Notes: a model not told the origin generated them from the letters alone. DNA of 64,000 bases from an uncultured Fusobacteriaceae bacterium (GCA_947038515.1 CAMQWJ010000002.1:156097-220096); one strand, 5' to 3'; positions 45,415 to 53,407 are shown, numbered from the stretch's first letter. Translations and numbers: made by a program.

Positions 45415-45711
45415 TCACCACCCCTTATATAAATTGTTTTCTTTTAATTTTTGTTTTATAAACTGCATACCGTCCCAAGTAAACTTTCTTGTAACAACTT
45501 CTTTACTACTGGAGACTAGTTTAGTATCAAAAACATCATATTTCTTTCCTTGATACTCGGAACAGAACTTCCATAATCCATTCCATTTATCTCTTTTTTG
45601 TATTACTAATCTTTCTAAGATTCTATTTAATTCAATAGCACTCTTTAAACCCATTTTCTTAGCTATTGTACTGGCTGTAAATGTATCATCTTTGTAGTAC
45701 TTGATTATCAT
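45415..45711 (-). CDS. Antirepressor KilAC-like domain protein
   Basis: 98 residues: DDTFTASTIAKKMGLKSAIELNRILERL, a winged-helix start, followed by TRKFTWDGMQFIKQKL, the usual end of KilAC/ANT domains. Normally fused to Bro-N or Rha; here alone. Overlaps the replisome gene by four bases, so is translated with it. Confidence 0.6.
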   Translation of the reverse strand: MIIKYYKDDTFTASTIAKKMGLKSAIELNRILERLVIQKRDKWNGLWKFCSEYQGKKYDVFDTKLVSSSKEVVTRKFTWDGMQFIKQKLKENNLYKGW

Positions 45712-46484
45712 TGTCCACCTCCTATTTTATATTTATCTATTAAATCTTTAACTGACTTTATATTTGGATCTACTTCTCCTTTCCCATAAATCTCTTCAAA
45801 CTCTTTTGCTCCTAAACCTTTCCTTGCACCTATATGAAGTTTTTTAATCACTGGTGGCTTAATTCCTGTTCTTAATAGTGTTAAAGCTACTGCTATTTTA
45901 TTCTTTGCGGTTGGACTAGCTTGTTTTAATGCCCATTCTTTTTCTAGTTCAGAAAAGTCATTCCATTTTTTTAAAGACAAATTCATATCAACAACAATTT
46001 CTTTTTTATCCTCTTTTGATTGTTGTTTCTCTTTCTCTATCTCTTGCTCTTTCTCTGTGTTACAATTTGTTTCAATAGTGTTACATTTTGTTACATCGGT
46101 GTTACAATGTAACACCTTAGTTTTTTCTCTACTCTTTCTAACTCTTTCTGCACTAGTATTTTCACTACCTACTAGCTCAAATGCTGAACTCACAAAAATA
46201 TCATTTTCTTTCATTTCTATTAATTTATTTATTAATAAAAAACTAATAGTCAATTTTACATTTTCTATATCCTCATCTAATTCTAATGAAATTTGCTCAT
46301 ATATATTTTCTTCTGTTCCCTCAAAATTAATAAAGCAATCAGTGTTGATAGATAATAATTGTAATTTTAAAAATATTATTGTGAAAGTATCTCCTCCTGC
46401 TACTTTCCTTAATTTTTTAACCTCTCTTGAATTAAAAAAGTCTTTCTTAAGCTTTAACCAATAAAATCTTTTATTATTTTTCAT
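45708..46484 (-). CDS. Phage replisome organiser (Phage_rep_org_N)
   Basis: 258 residues from ATG 46484, preceded by AAAAGGAG; an upstream in-frame start lies inside the pseudoknot region and is less likely. N-terminal domain NKRFYWLKLKKDFFNSREVKKLRK, FTIIFLKLQLLSI, then a linker encoding repeated CNT residues (VLHCNTDVTKCNTIETNCNT) and a C-terminal domain with SLKKWNDFSELEKEWALKQA. Binds the origin and loads helicase. The DNA of the linker carries iterons, as in lambda gene O. Confidence 0.85.
   Translation of the reverse strand: MKNNKRFYWLKLKKDFFNSREVKKLRKVAGGDTFTIIFLKLQLLSINTDCFINFEGTEENIYEQISLELDEDIENVKLTISFLLINKLIEMKENDIFVSSAFELVGSENTSAERVRKSREKTKVLHCNTDVTKCNTIETNCNTEKEQEIEKEKQQSKEDKKEIVVDMNLSLKKWNDFSELEKEWALKQASPTAKNKIAVALTLLRTGIKPPVIKKLHIGARKGLGAKEFEEIYGKGEVDPNIKSVKDLIDKYKIGGGQ
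46057..46116. repeat. Iterons inside the replisome organiser gene: candidate origin
   Basis: GTGTTACAAT at 46057, GTGTTACATT at 46078, TTGTTACATC at 46088 and GTGTTACAAT at 46099, the last closing a dyad GGTGTTAC-AAT-GTAACACC. Starts are 21, 10 and 11 bases apart, one to two helical turns. Same logic as lambda ori inside O. Confidence 0.6.
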
Positions 46485-46506
46485 TTTATTTCTCCTTTTA
46501 GGAGCA

Positions 46507-46593
46507 CCAACCACGGTGCCTAATTTTTTATTACTAATATCTGACCTCAACACTATCACTAGTGCCGTGGTTGGATTTTGAGATCAGATATTA
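46507..46593 (-). promoter_or_regulatory. Interleaved inverted repeats upstream of the replisome organiser (pseudoknot-type)
   Basis: Two inverted repeats alternate instead of nesting. CCAACCACGG (46507-46516) pairs with CCGTGGTTGG (46565-46574). A 16-base arm at 46535-46550 pairs, with one mismatch, with 46578-46593. The order a-b-a'-b' gives an H-type pseudoknot in the minus-strand leader, ending 22 bases before the start codon. One arm can instead form a local hairpin (GCACC/GGTGC). Confidence 0.65.
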
Positions 46594-46673
46594 ATAATAA
46601 ATAAGATTGTCATTTTTTTTTTTTAAAGTTATAATATAATTAGCCACTTCTTTACTAATTAAGGAGGAATTTT

Positions 46674-47216
46674 ATGTCAATTTTAGGACTTTCCTTTGAT
46701 GGAATTTCAGGAAAAATTTTATCTGAAGCTATTGAAATTTTTATTAATAAAAATTCTTTAAAAGTTTTTCCAGTTGCATGGGAAATGAAGGAAAAATACC
46801 TCGTTTTAAAATTAAATCTTTGGTTTGATAGAGCACCAAATGTAATAACTTCTATTGAACTAGATGATAAAGTTAATAATATTCAATATTCTCATTCTGA
46901 TTTTAATATTTCAGAAGAAGGAGGCATGCTTTCTTTAATAGATGCCTCTAACCTCTATACTCCTTTACAAAAATTTGAACATTACAATGGTGGTATTTTT
47001 TCTCTCTCACCAGAAAATCCAAAAAGTATTTCTATAGTTTTCCGAATTAATGAGTCGACCTCTCTAAATAATTTGGATTTACTTTTTAAGATAGGTAATT
47101 CTAATATTAGTTATAATCTAAAAGAGTTATTAACAGAAATACCTAAAATTAATGATTTGGTAAGAAGCAAAGGGCATGACCCTGAAGCAACTCTTAAAAT
47201 ACTTGGTCTAATCTAG
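46674..47216 (+). CDS. Phage early-region protein, unknown
   Basis: 180 residues, rightward, with an AAGGAGG ribosome site. Soluble, beta-rich: VFPVAWEMKEKYLVLKLNLWFDRAP, ISIVFRINESTSLNNLDLLFKIG, then helical end. No family recognised. Its orientation against the leftward block suggests lysogenic or separately controlled expression. Confidence 0.55.
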   Translation: MSILGLSFDGISGKILSEAIEIFINKNSLKVFPVAWEMKEKYLVLKLNLWFDRAPNVITSIELDDKVNNIQYSHSDFNISEEGGMLSLIDASNLYTPLQKFEHYNGGIFSLSPENPKSISIVFRINESTSLNNLDLLFKIGNSNISYNLKELLTEIPKINDLVRSKGHDPEATLKILGLI

Positions 47217-47222
47217 TAACAA

Positions 47223-47534
47223 TTAAAGAAGTGGCACCTTTAATTGTTCTTTAATTTTTTCTAAATAGAATATTCCATAATCTCCATATTCTTTTTTTAT
47301 ATCCTTTTCAGAAATCCCATTCATATATTTTTTATTTATTTCTATTTTCTTTGCATCAATTTCCAATATAAAAGTTTCGTAATTTAAAGACATAAAAAAT
47401 GGATGTTCAAAATCTTGTTTAAGATACTTGTTTAATACTACTAAACCAAAATCTCCATATTTTTCAATAAGTTCACTTTTTGATCTCCCACCTCTAAATT
47501 CATCAATTATTAAATGTATTTTTTTAGTAAACAT
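47223..47534 (-). CDS. Small protein with two similar helical repeats
   Basis: 103 residues. SELIEKYGDFGLVVLNKYLKQ (about 18-38) and EKDIKKEYGDYGIFYLEKIK (about 76-95) are copies of one motif with the conserved YGDxG turn. Possibly nucleic-acid binding. No family recognised. Convergent with the previous gene. Confidence 0.5.
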   Translation of the reverse strand: MFTKKIHLIIDEFRGGRSKSELIEKYGDFGLVVLNKYLKQDFEHPFFMSLNYETFILEIDAKKIEINKKYMNGISEKDIKKEYGDYGIFYLEKIKEQLKVPLL

Positions 47535-47589
47535 TTTTTCAACTCCTATTTTTTAGAATTATCTTCAATATTTTTTTCTGTATTATAAA

Positions 47590-47616
47590 TTGTTACAAGA
47601 GTGTTACAATGTAACA
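47590..47616. repeat. Second iteron cluster
   Basis: TTGTTACAAG followed by GTGTTACAATGTAACA (47601-47616), a 16-mer identical to 46099-46114 in the replisome gene. Lies in the gap upstream of the 103-residue protein gene. Confidence 0.6.
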
Positions 47617-47763
47617 ATTTTCTCTTGCTAAACTAATATTAAGTTTAAATGTAAAAGAAGACAGTTTTATCCCAGTATTTATATTAATAATCTTGTAAAA
47701 TAAGTCTTTAAGAGATATAATAATTTATATAAAATTAATATTATTATATCGGAGGTTTCAACA

Positions 47764-48345
47764 ATGACAAATATATACTTGGAACATTTCAATACTTTCT
47801 CAGAAGAATTTGAATTTCAAAATTCTTCTGAGAAAATTAAAGGAAATATTCATAAAAATACTATTGTATTTTTAGATCCATTTATACCTAAAAGTGGAAT
47901 GGTTTTAATAAAGCTAAATACTAAAGACTACTATTATTTAACAGGAAACTCTTCAAGAAAAATTGTAGATGTAAATGGGACCAGTATAGGTTATTCAATT
48001 AATTTTTTATCCCAAGATGAATACGATAAAAATAATAGAAATAATAGAAGTGATTCTACTATTAATATTCAAACTATAAATGGTCCTTCCATTATAGGTT
48101 CACAGCAAAATGCAACCATCAATAACGGATTGAATTTAGAGGAAGTTAAATTACTTATATCTTCTAAACCACAAGAGGATAGAGAACTACTTGAAAAATT
48201 TATAAATCGTATAGAAGTAGCTATTGAAGATAATCAACCTGTATCTAAAGGAACGTTTGCAAAATATTCAGATATACTAAAAAAATATTCAGATATTGCA
48301 GTTCCAGTAGGAAAACTAATTTTTGAATGGGTAACAGGAAATTAA
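47764..48345 (+). CDS. Unknown protein with Asn/Gln-rich beta motif
   Basis: 193 residues: N-terminal beta region (FLDPFIPKSGMVLIKLNTKDYYYLTG), a Ser/Asn-rich linker with INGPSIIGSQQNATINNG, then an amphipathic helix pair and a hydrophobic end (VPVGKLIFEWVTG). The linker resembles short amyloid-like adaptor motifs but no partner with a matching motif is visible. GGAGG precedes the ATG. Confidence 0.5.
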   Translation: MTNIYLEHFNTFSEEFEFQNSSEKIKGNIHKNTIVFLDPFIPKSGMVLIKLNTKDYYYLTGNSSRKIVDVNGTSIGYSINFLSQDEYDKNNRNNRSDSTINIQTINGPSIIGSQQNATINNGLNLEEVKLLISSKPQEDRELLEKFINRIEVAIEDNQPVSKGTFAKYSDILKKYSDIAVPVGKLIFEWVTGN

Positions 48346-48391
48346 AATTTATTTCCTGTTCTTCTGTTATATTGTGAAAACAATGCACCTC

Positions 48392-48408
48392 ATACCTTTT
48401 TACGGTAT
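48392..48408. promoter_or_regulatory. Operator 4
   Basis: ATACC-N7-GGTAT palindrome, same class as the three sites at 48640, 51734 and 51793. It overlaps the end of the XRE gene. Confidence 0.6.
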
Positions 48409-48621
48409 TTGAAAAATAAAAAAATTTATTCCTGTTATTTTTTCAATTGCAATTAAAGTTTTTATGTTAATTCCTTTTCCTAATTCTAATTGTTTTAATT
48501 GATAAGAAAAAGCCTGTCTTGTAATACCTAATTCTTTTGCCACTTTAGTTTTAAGCCCTTTTTTTCTAAGAATTCCATATTCTCTTTGATTTAATTTTTC
48601 ATAAAGCTCTTTTTCTTTCAT
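48400..48621 (-). CDS. Small XRE-type HTH regulator (Cro-like)
   Basis: 73 residues: GLKTKVAKELGITRQAFSYQLKQLELGKGINIKTLIAIEKITG is a complete helix-turn-helix domain and little else, the size of Cro proteins. Its promoter (48640-48664) contains an operator nearly identical to that of the rightward early promoter at 51726, so both are expected to be under the same repressor. Confidence 0.8.
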   Translation of the reverse strand: MKEKELYEKLNQREYGILRKKGLKTKVAKELGITRQAFSYQLKQLELGKGINIKTLIAIEKITGINFFIFQIP

Positions 48622-48639
48622 AATATCACCTAATTAATA

Positions 48640-48664
48640 ATACCATAAAACGGTATAAAGTCAA
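48640..48664 (-). promoter_or_regulatory. Promoter with operator 3 for the XRE gene
   Basis: On the minus strand: TTGACT (48664-48659) followed by ATACCGTTTTATGGTAT (48656-48640), identical at 16 of 17 positions to the operator at 51734-51750 with the same spacing to TTGACT. Confidence 0.75.
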
Positions 48665-48793
48665 GTTTTTTTCGGAAAGTATTGAATATATAATAAATAA
48701 AAACTTAATCGTTAAATATCATGTATAATGTAGAGAGTTAAAATTTCAAATAATAGTAAAGAAAGTTTTTTTATTATTTTAAAGGAGGAAGGA

Positions 48794-50272
48794 ATGTGTT
48801 TTAAGTTATTAGATATAAAATTAGGAGAAAATGATGCTAAAAGAGAAATTATTGTAATTAAAAATTTTGAGGAGTATTATTATGATTATAATAATATTTC
48901 AAAAGAAATTTTAACTCCTACAAAATTTGTAGTTATTGGTAAAAAAGGTACCGGTAAAACTCTTCTTGCAGAATATACAAAAAAACAATCTTTGAAAGAC
49001 TTTAATTGGTTTTGTAGAAGTGAAACCTATAAAAAATTCTCTTTAACAGAACTTAAAAATTTAGAGAATGGAGCAATTTCAACAGAACAATATATTTCTA
49101 TTTGGAAATGGGTTATTTTAATAGAATTATCTAAAATGGTAATATTAAACGTAAGTTTAGAAACTGAAAACGGCTATAAAATATTAGAAAAATTTCTAAT
49201 TGAAAATGAATTTGAAAATAAAATGGAATCTTTTAAAACTATTTCATTAACAAAAGAAAAAGAATTTGCACTAAACTCTAAATGGTTTGGAGTAGGGCAA
49301 AAAGAGAGTTTAGAACAAAAAAAGAAAAGTTATATAGAATTAATAGAACCATTAGAAAATTTATTGATTGATTTATTAAGTAATAAGGAAAGTACTTATA
49401 CTCTACTTTTAGATGAGTTAGATGATAAATTTGATGGAAGTCAAAGTTATAAAAATTCTATGATCTGTTTATTGAAATCTGTAGAAGAATTAAACTTTAA
49501 ATTTTATGAAAATAATATTAAATTTAAGGTGATACTCTTAATAAGAGATGATATTTTAAACACTTTAGAATATTGTGATTTAAATAAAATAAAAGAAGGA
49601 AGTAGTATCTTTTTAGATTGGGGATTAAAAGACATTGAAAACTCTCCTTTGTTAGAATTAGTGACTAAAAAAATAAGAATTTCTGTTCCTATGTTAAAAA
49701 ATAAGACTCATCAAGAAATTCTTGCTGAAGTTTTTCGAAAAGGAAAAAATATTTCAATATCTAAAAACAAGAAAGTATCTCCTCCAATATACATATTATC
49801 TCGTACTATGCATCGTCCCAGAGATATTATTAATTTTTTTAATAAGATTATTAAAGAATATCCTAATAGGTCTAAAATAGAGGCGGATATGATTTTAAAT
49901 GTAGAAAGTAAATACTCTTCATATCTCCATAATGAAATTATGGATGAGCTGGTAGGACATTTAAAAAAAGAAGTTGTAACAGAATTTTTTCAACTGCTGA
50001 AAAATTTTGGAAAAACAGAATTTAAAGAAAAATATCTGAAAATCTATTTTACTGAAAATCACAAAAATTATAAACAAATAAAAGTTGAGATGATTAATGA
50101 AATAATTGGAAGATTTTATATTGCTGGTGCAGTTGGAACAAAAAAATTTAACAAAAATACAGGTAAATATCATTTTAGTTGGCATTATAAAGATGAAGGT
50201 ATTTATTATTATAATAATGATGAGGAGATTTGTGTACATAATGGATTAAGAAAAAATTTAAATTTAAGATAA
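48794..50272 (+). CDS. P-loop ATPase, Sll1717 / KAP-like
   Basis: 492 residues: FVVIGKKGTGKTLLAEYTKK (Walker A about 50-57), TYTLLLDELDDKFDG (Walker B), ILLIRDDILNTL, and the LSRTMHRPRDIINFFN arginine motif, as in Sll1717-type STAND-like ATPases. The C-terminal part resembles a winged-helix region (EKYLKIYFTENHKNY). Own ribosome site (AAAGGAGG) and a terminator at 50391. Its insertion between the two phage regulators suggests a lysogenic-conversion or anti-phage gene; that is inference. Confidence 0.7.
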   Translation: MCFKLLDIKLGENDAKREIIVIKNFEEYYYDYNNISKEILTPTKFVVIGKKGTGKTLLAEYTKKQSLKDFNWFCRSETYKKFSLTELKNLENGAISTEQYISIWKWVILIELSKMVILNVSLETENGYKILEKFLIENEFENKMESFKTISLTKEKEFALNSKWFGVGQKESLEQKKKSYIELIEPLENLLIDLLSNKESTYTLLLDELDDKFDGSQSYKNSMICLLKSVEELNFKFYENNIKFKVILLIRDDILNTLEYCDLNKIKEGSSIFLDWGLKDIENSPLLELVTKKIRISVPMLKNKTHQEILAEVFRKGKNISISKNKKVSPPIYILSRTMHRPRDIINFFNKIIKEYPNRSKIEADMILNVESKYSSYLHNEIMDELVGHLKKEVVTEFFQLLKNFGKTEFKEKYLKIYFTENHKNYKQIKVEMINEIIGRFYIAGAVGTKKFNKNTGKYHFSWHYKDEGIYYYNNDEEICVHNGLRKNLNLR

Positions 50273-50390
50273 TTTAGTTGACAATTATTAAAAAAAGTAG
50301 TAATATTACTATATTAATGAATATTTATATTTTTTAACAATTATAGCTTTTATTTTAATAGAAGCACATTTATAGGTTTTTAATAGAACC

Positions 50391-50425
50391 GAAAAGGGTA
50401 GTTATCATAGATAACTACCCTTTTC
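50391..50425. terminator. Bidirectional terminator after the ATPase gene
   Basis: Perfect 15-bp stem (50391-50405 with 50411-50425) with T-rich right flank. Confidence 0.85.
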
Positions 50426-50453
50426 ATTTTTATTATCCACATATTTGGGTTCA

Positions 50454-50801
50454 TTACTCCACATAATTAAAAAATCTATTTTCTTTGGATTGTTCTTTTA
50501 TAAATTTTTTTAGCTGAGAAAACAATTCATTATTTCCATCAATTTCTAATATTTCTAAATCGGTTACTAGTGATAATAATGGGTTTTGACTATCATTATT
50601 TTCCCATGCATTAAAATTTATTATATTATACTTATCTTCTCTCTTTTCTCTGAGATGATTTCTCCAAAGATTTAAAAAAGTAGTTTTACCTTTACCCTAT
50701 CCTGCATCAATTCCAAGAACAAGTCCTTTCTCAGTTCCACTTAGCTCTACTACTGTTGTTAAATTTTTTATTAGTGGTAATCGATTTAATTTTTCTTCCA
50801 T
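50454..50801 (-). pseudogene. KAP-family P-loop NTPase, truncated and with a stop in Walker A
   Basis: A 116-codon frame from ATG 50801 (GGGGGAG upstream) reads LPLIKNLTTVVELSGTEKGL, then GIDAG-stop-GKGKTTFLNLW, then NIINFNAWENNDSQNPLLSLVTDL. The KAP consensus has W at the stop, so TGG became TAG (50697-50699). It ends after about 115 codons, whereas KAP NTPases run 400 residues or more. Adjacent to the intact ATPase, so one of two similar defence-like genes has died. Confidence 0.75.
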
Positions 50802-50854
50802 AACTCCCCCTACTAAGATAATTACCTTTTCTAATTTTAATATTTTTTTTACCT

Positions 50855-51637
50855 TTAATCAATATTCTTGTTAATAGCTTCAAATCCTGCCATCATAGCT
50901 TCAATCATTTTTCTTTGTTCTTCATTTAAGTTTTCAATTTTATTCACTAATGAATCACTTCTTTTTTTATCAATATTATCAATAACTATTTTTATAACTT
51001 TACCACATTTAGTTACTTCTTCTGAACTTATTAAGATATCTTTGTAGAAAGAATTGTCACTTTCTAAAACATGAGTTCCATTTTTATATTTTAAACGTTT
51101 AACAACTGTTTCTCCATATTCACCAGATAGAAAAAAGACTCCTATTTCTCCTAATTGGACTTCTAAACCTCTTTTTACAACAATAATAGCTCTGTTAGGA
51201 AGTGTTGGCTCCATACTGTCTCCTTTGACAGTTATTGCAATGACATCATCATAATAAGTTTTACTAGACTCCATAGGGATATCTACTGTCCCTATAGGTT
51301 GCGCATTAGCAAAGGAACCTGTTCCAGCACTAGCTGAATCAAAAAGAGGAATTTCTATCATTTCTAAAAGAGCATTATTATTTATTGTTGATATATTAGA
51401 AATTATTTTATTTCCTACATCGATAGGAAGTAACGCTGAAAAGAGTTCATCTCTTTCTTTCATAGTTAAATTTAGAGCTTTCGATATTTTTTCTAAAGTT
51501 TTTTCTGTGGATTTATTAGCACCACGTTCTATATTTCCAATAGTTCCATTACCAGTGTTAGATTTTTCTGCTAACTCCATCACAGTCATTCCGCGACTTT
51601 CTCTAAGTTTTTTTAAAACAATTGATAACCTCTTCAT
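50855..51637 (-). CDS. CI-like repressor with S24 peptidase domain
   Basis: 260 residues. HTH at residues 8-60 (RESRGMTVMELAEKSNTGNGTIGNIERG). Self-cleavage bond Ala104-Gly105 in SASAGTG, catalytic Ser141 in KGDSMEPTLP and Lys180 in VVKRLKY. Maintains lysogeny and is inactivated through RecA after DNA damage. Divergent from the early genes; operators lie between. Confidence 0.93.
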   Translation of the reverse strand: MKRLSIVLKKLRESRGMTVMELAEKSNTGNGTIGNIERGANKSTEKTLEKISKALNLTMKERDELFSALLPIDVGNKIISNISTINNNALLEMIEIPLFDSASAGTGSFANAQPIGTVDIPMESSKTYYDDVIAITVKGDSMEPTLPNRAIIVVKRGLEVQLGEIGVFFLSGEYGETVVKRLKYKNGTHVLESDNSFYKDILISSEEVTKCGKVIKIVIDNIDKKRSDSLVNKIENLNEEQRKMIEAMMAGFEAINKNID

Positions 51638-51725
51638 AACAAACTCCTTATTCTGTTTTTAGGTATATATTATTCTCATATAATACTATGTTTTTTAAAG
51701 TTTTACATTAAAATTAAAAAAAAAC

Positions 51726-51753
51726 TTGACTTTATACCGTTTCATGGTATTAT
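51726..51753 (+). promoter_or_regulatory. Rightward early promoter with operator 1
   Basis: TTGACT (51726-51731), operator ATACCGTTTCATGGTAT (51734-51750) in the spacer, TATTAT (51748-51753). Binding of a repressor there would block RNA polymerase. Confidence 0.75.
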
Positions 51754-51792
51754 TTAAGAGTGGCACAGCAGAAAAAATTTTTTACACGTTTT

Positions 51793-51809
51793 GTACCGTT
51801 CTGCGGTAC
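51793..51809. promoter_or_regulatory. Operator 2
   Basis: GTACCGTTCTGCGGTAC, 59 bases from operator 1 (between starts), in the early leader. Confidence 0.7.
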
Positions 51810-51870
51810 AAAAGTTGAAAGAACCATAAAATTATAATCTTTAAGAAAGGAAATAGGAGAAAAACAACAG

Positions 51871-51999
51871 ATGACAATAAAAGAACTAAATCAAGTTATT
51901 GAACTTATAAAAAAAGAAGGATATAAAGAAAATATAACTATTGATACCCCAATTGGGGTATCACAAGAAAAAATTGTATTAGCAGGGATAGTTTTATGA
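51871..51999 (+). CDS. 42-residue early phage protein
   Basis: MTIKELNQVIELIKKEGYKE, then ITIDTPIGVSQEKIVLAGIVL. AGGAG precedes the ATG and the stop overlaps the next start (ATGA), so it is very probably translated. First gene after the early promoter. Function unknown. Confidence 0.6.
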   Translation: MTIKELNQVIELIKKEGYKENITIDTPIGVSQEKIVLAGIVL

Positions 52000-52208
52000 A
52001 TAAAAAATTACTTTTTTCTAAAACTAATACCTTGTTTGAAGTTTATTTCACAATGGAGCTTTTACACTTGGAAAAAGAATATAAAAAATTTTTAAATGTT
52101 TTTGAATCTAATAAAAAAACATTATCCAAGTTAGACACCTCTTTAGTAAATAACATCTTGAAGTGGAGAGAGAAAATCATAAAAAATTTAAAAGGAGATA
52201 ACAGATGA
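51996..52208 (+). CDS. Small early phage protein
   Basis: 70 residues, helical and basic (MELLHLEKEYKKFLNVFESN). Coupled to both neighbours by ATGA overlaps. No family recognised. Confidence 0.55.
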   Translation: MNKKLLFSKTNTLFEVYFTMELLHLEKEYKKFLNVFESNKKTLSKLDTSLVNNILKWREKIIKNLKGDNR

Positions 52209-52669
52209 TTAAAAAAAATGGTTCAAATGATTTAAGTACTCATATAGCAGGTATTCTGGATGGAATGTCAAAGGAAGACAAAGAAATTTTAAAGAAAAAT
52301 ATGGAAAATTTTATAAGTAAGTTCTCTGGAAAATTAGATGGAGCTTTAGGAGATTTGTTCGATTTCTTCCCGAATGGAAAAGAAATATTAAAAAAAGAAC
52401 TTTCTAAATTAGATGATACATTTTTAACTGATTTAGAAATTGAAAAAAAAGAAACTATTCTTGCATATAGAATGCTAAAAACAATGAATTTTGACTTACA
52501 GAAAAACTATTTGGATTTACTAGTAATAGATTATTCTAACGGATCAGTAATACCTAAAAATAAATATCATTTAGCATTAATAGAAAATTTTATAAGAAAA
52601 AATGATTTTGATAGCCTTGTTAAACTTAAAGATTATGAAGTTGAAGATAATGGAATTGGGAGATTTTAA
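52205..52669 (+). CDS. Early phage protein, unknown
   Basis: 154 residues, mainly helical: IAGILDGMSKEDKEILKKNMENFISKFSGKLDGALGDLFDFFPNGKEILKKEL. No membrane segment. Ribosome site AAAAGGAG inside the upstream gene. No family recognised. Confidence 0.55.
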   Translation: MIKKNGSNDLSTHIAGILDGMSKEDKEILKKNMENFISKFSGKLDGALGDLFDFFPNGKEILKKELSKLDDTFLTDLEIEKKETILAYRMLKTMNFDLQKNYLDLLVIDYSNGSVIPKNKYHLALIENFIRKNDFDSLVKLKDYEVEDNGIGRF

Positions 52670-52805
52670 GTTTTATCTAATAATTTTCTATCTAATATTT
52701 AAATTGTACGGTTCAAGCAAATATAAACAAACTCCCCAGTTCCTCTTGGACCGTATAATTGAAATATTATTAAAGTATTTTAATTACAACACATCAAATT
52801 TTTAA
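52650..52805 (+). CDS. Overlapping small early protein
   Basis: 51 residues from ATG 52650: MELGDFKFYLIIFYLIFKLY, then SKYKQTPQFLLDRIIEILLKYF. Overlaps the previous gene by 20 bases. Ribosome site is weak. One hydrophobic helix. Real but uncertain start. Confidence 0.4.
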   Translation: MELGDFKFYLIIFYLIFKLYGSSKYKQTPQFLLDRIIEILLKYFNYNTSNF

Positions 52806-52815
52806 AAGGAGAAAT

Positions 52816-52929
52816 ATGAAAATAAAAACAGTTATTACTCCAATTGGAAAATTAGAGTATCTGGAAAAAAGAAATTGGAAATTTATTATTAATCTTTTTT
52901 ATAACTTAAGGAGGAAAAATGAGATTTAA
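52816..52929 (+). CDS. 37-residue early protein
   Basis: MKIKTVITPIGKLEYLEKRN, ending LRRKNEI. AAAAGGAG precedes it by five bases and its end overlaps the next start. Basic; function unknown. Confidence 0.45.
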   Translation: MKIKTVITPIGKLEYLEKRNWKFIINLFYNLRRKNEI

Positions 52930-53407
52930 TAGAAGAGGTAAACAAATTAGGGATTTTAGCAAAAGAAAAATTAATGATATTCTACACGGAAACAGTAAAA
53001 ATAAAAATATAAGATTATTAATAAAAACAAATCATTCTATTAAAAGAGTATATTTGGAAGTGATTGACAGTTATGAGGACGTTCAGAAAGTAGATAAAGA
53101 AGAAATGAAAGAATTGAGGAATCAAATTAAATTATTAAAAGCAGAATATAAGAAAAAAGAAAATGAAGATTTTGAAATGTTTAATAATTCTTTACAAACT
53201 GCTAGAACAGAACATGAAAAAGAAATATATGACTTAGAAATTGAAAATATAAATATGTTAGCTGAGGCAGAGCTTTCATATAAAAGGGATATGTTGGATA
53301 GGGTCCTTGAGGCTAATAAAAATGTAGAATTAATTGAAATCTACAGCAAAGAAATTTTTTACTTAAAAAATAGAAGTCTATGGGACAGAATACTTAATAA
53401 ACAATAA
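52919..53407 (+). CDS. Coiled-coil early phage protein
   Basis: 162 residues: basic N-terminus (MRFNRRGKQIRDFSKRKIND), then a long heptad-rich coiled-coil (about 60-135). AAGGAGG precedes the ATG. Unknown function. Confidence 0.55.
   Translation: MRFNRRGKQIRDFSKRKINDILHGNSKNKNIRLLIKTNHSIKRVYLEVIDSYEDVQKVDKEEMKELRNQIKLLKAEYKKKENEDFEMFNNSLQTARTEHEKEIYDLEIENINMLAEAELSYKRDMLDRVLEANKNVELIEIYSKEIFYLKNRSLWDRILNKQ

Noticed and set aside
46496..46559. Upstream start for the replisome organiser
   Set aside because: It would place the inverted repeats in coding sequence and has no ribosome site, whereas ATG 46484 follows AAAAGGAG.
52602..52805. Longer start for the overlapping early gene
   Set aside because: It would lie deep in the upstream gene without a ribosome site; ATG 52650 is preferred.
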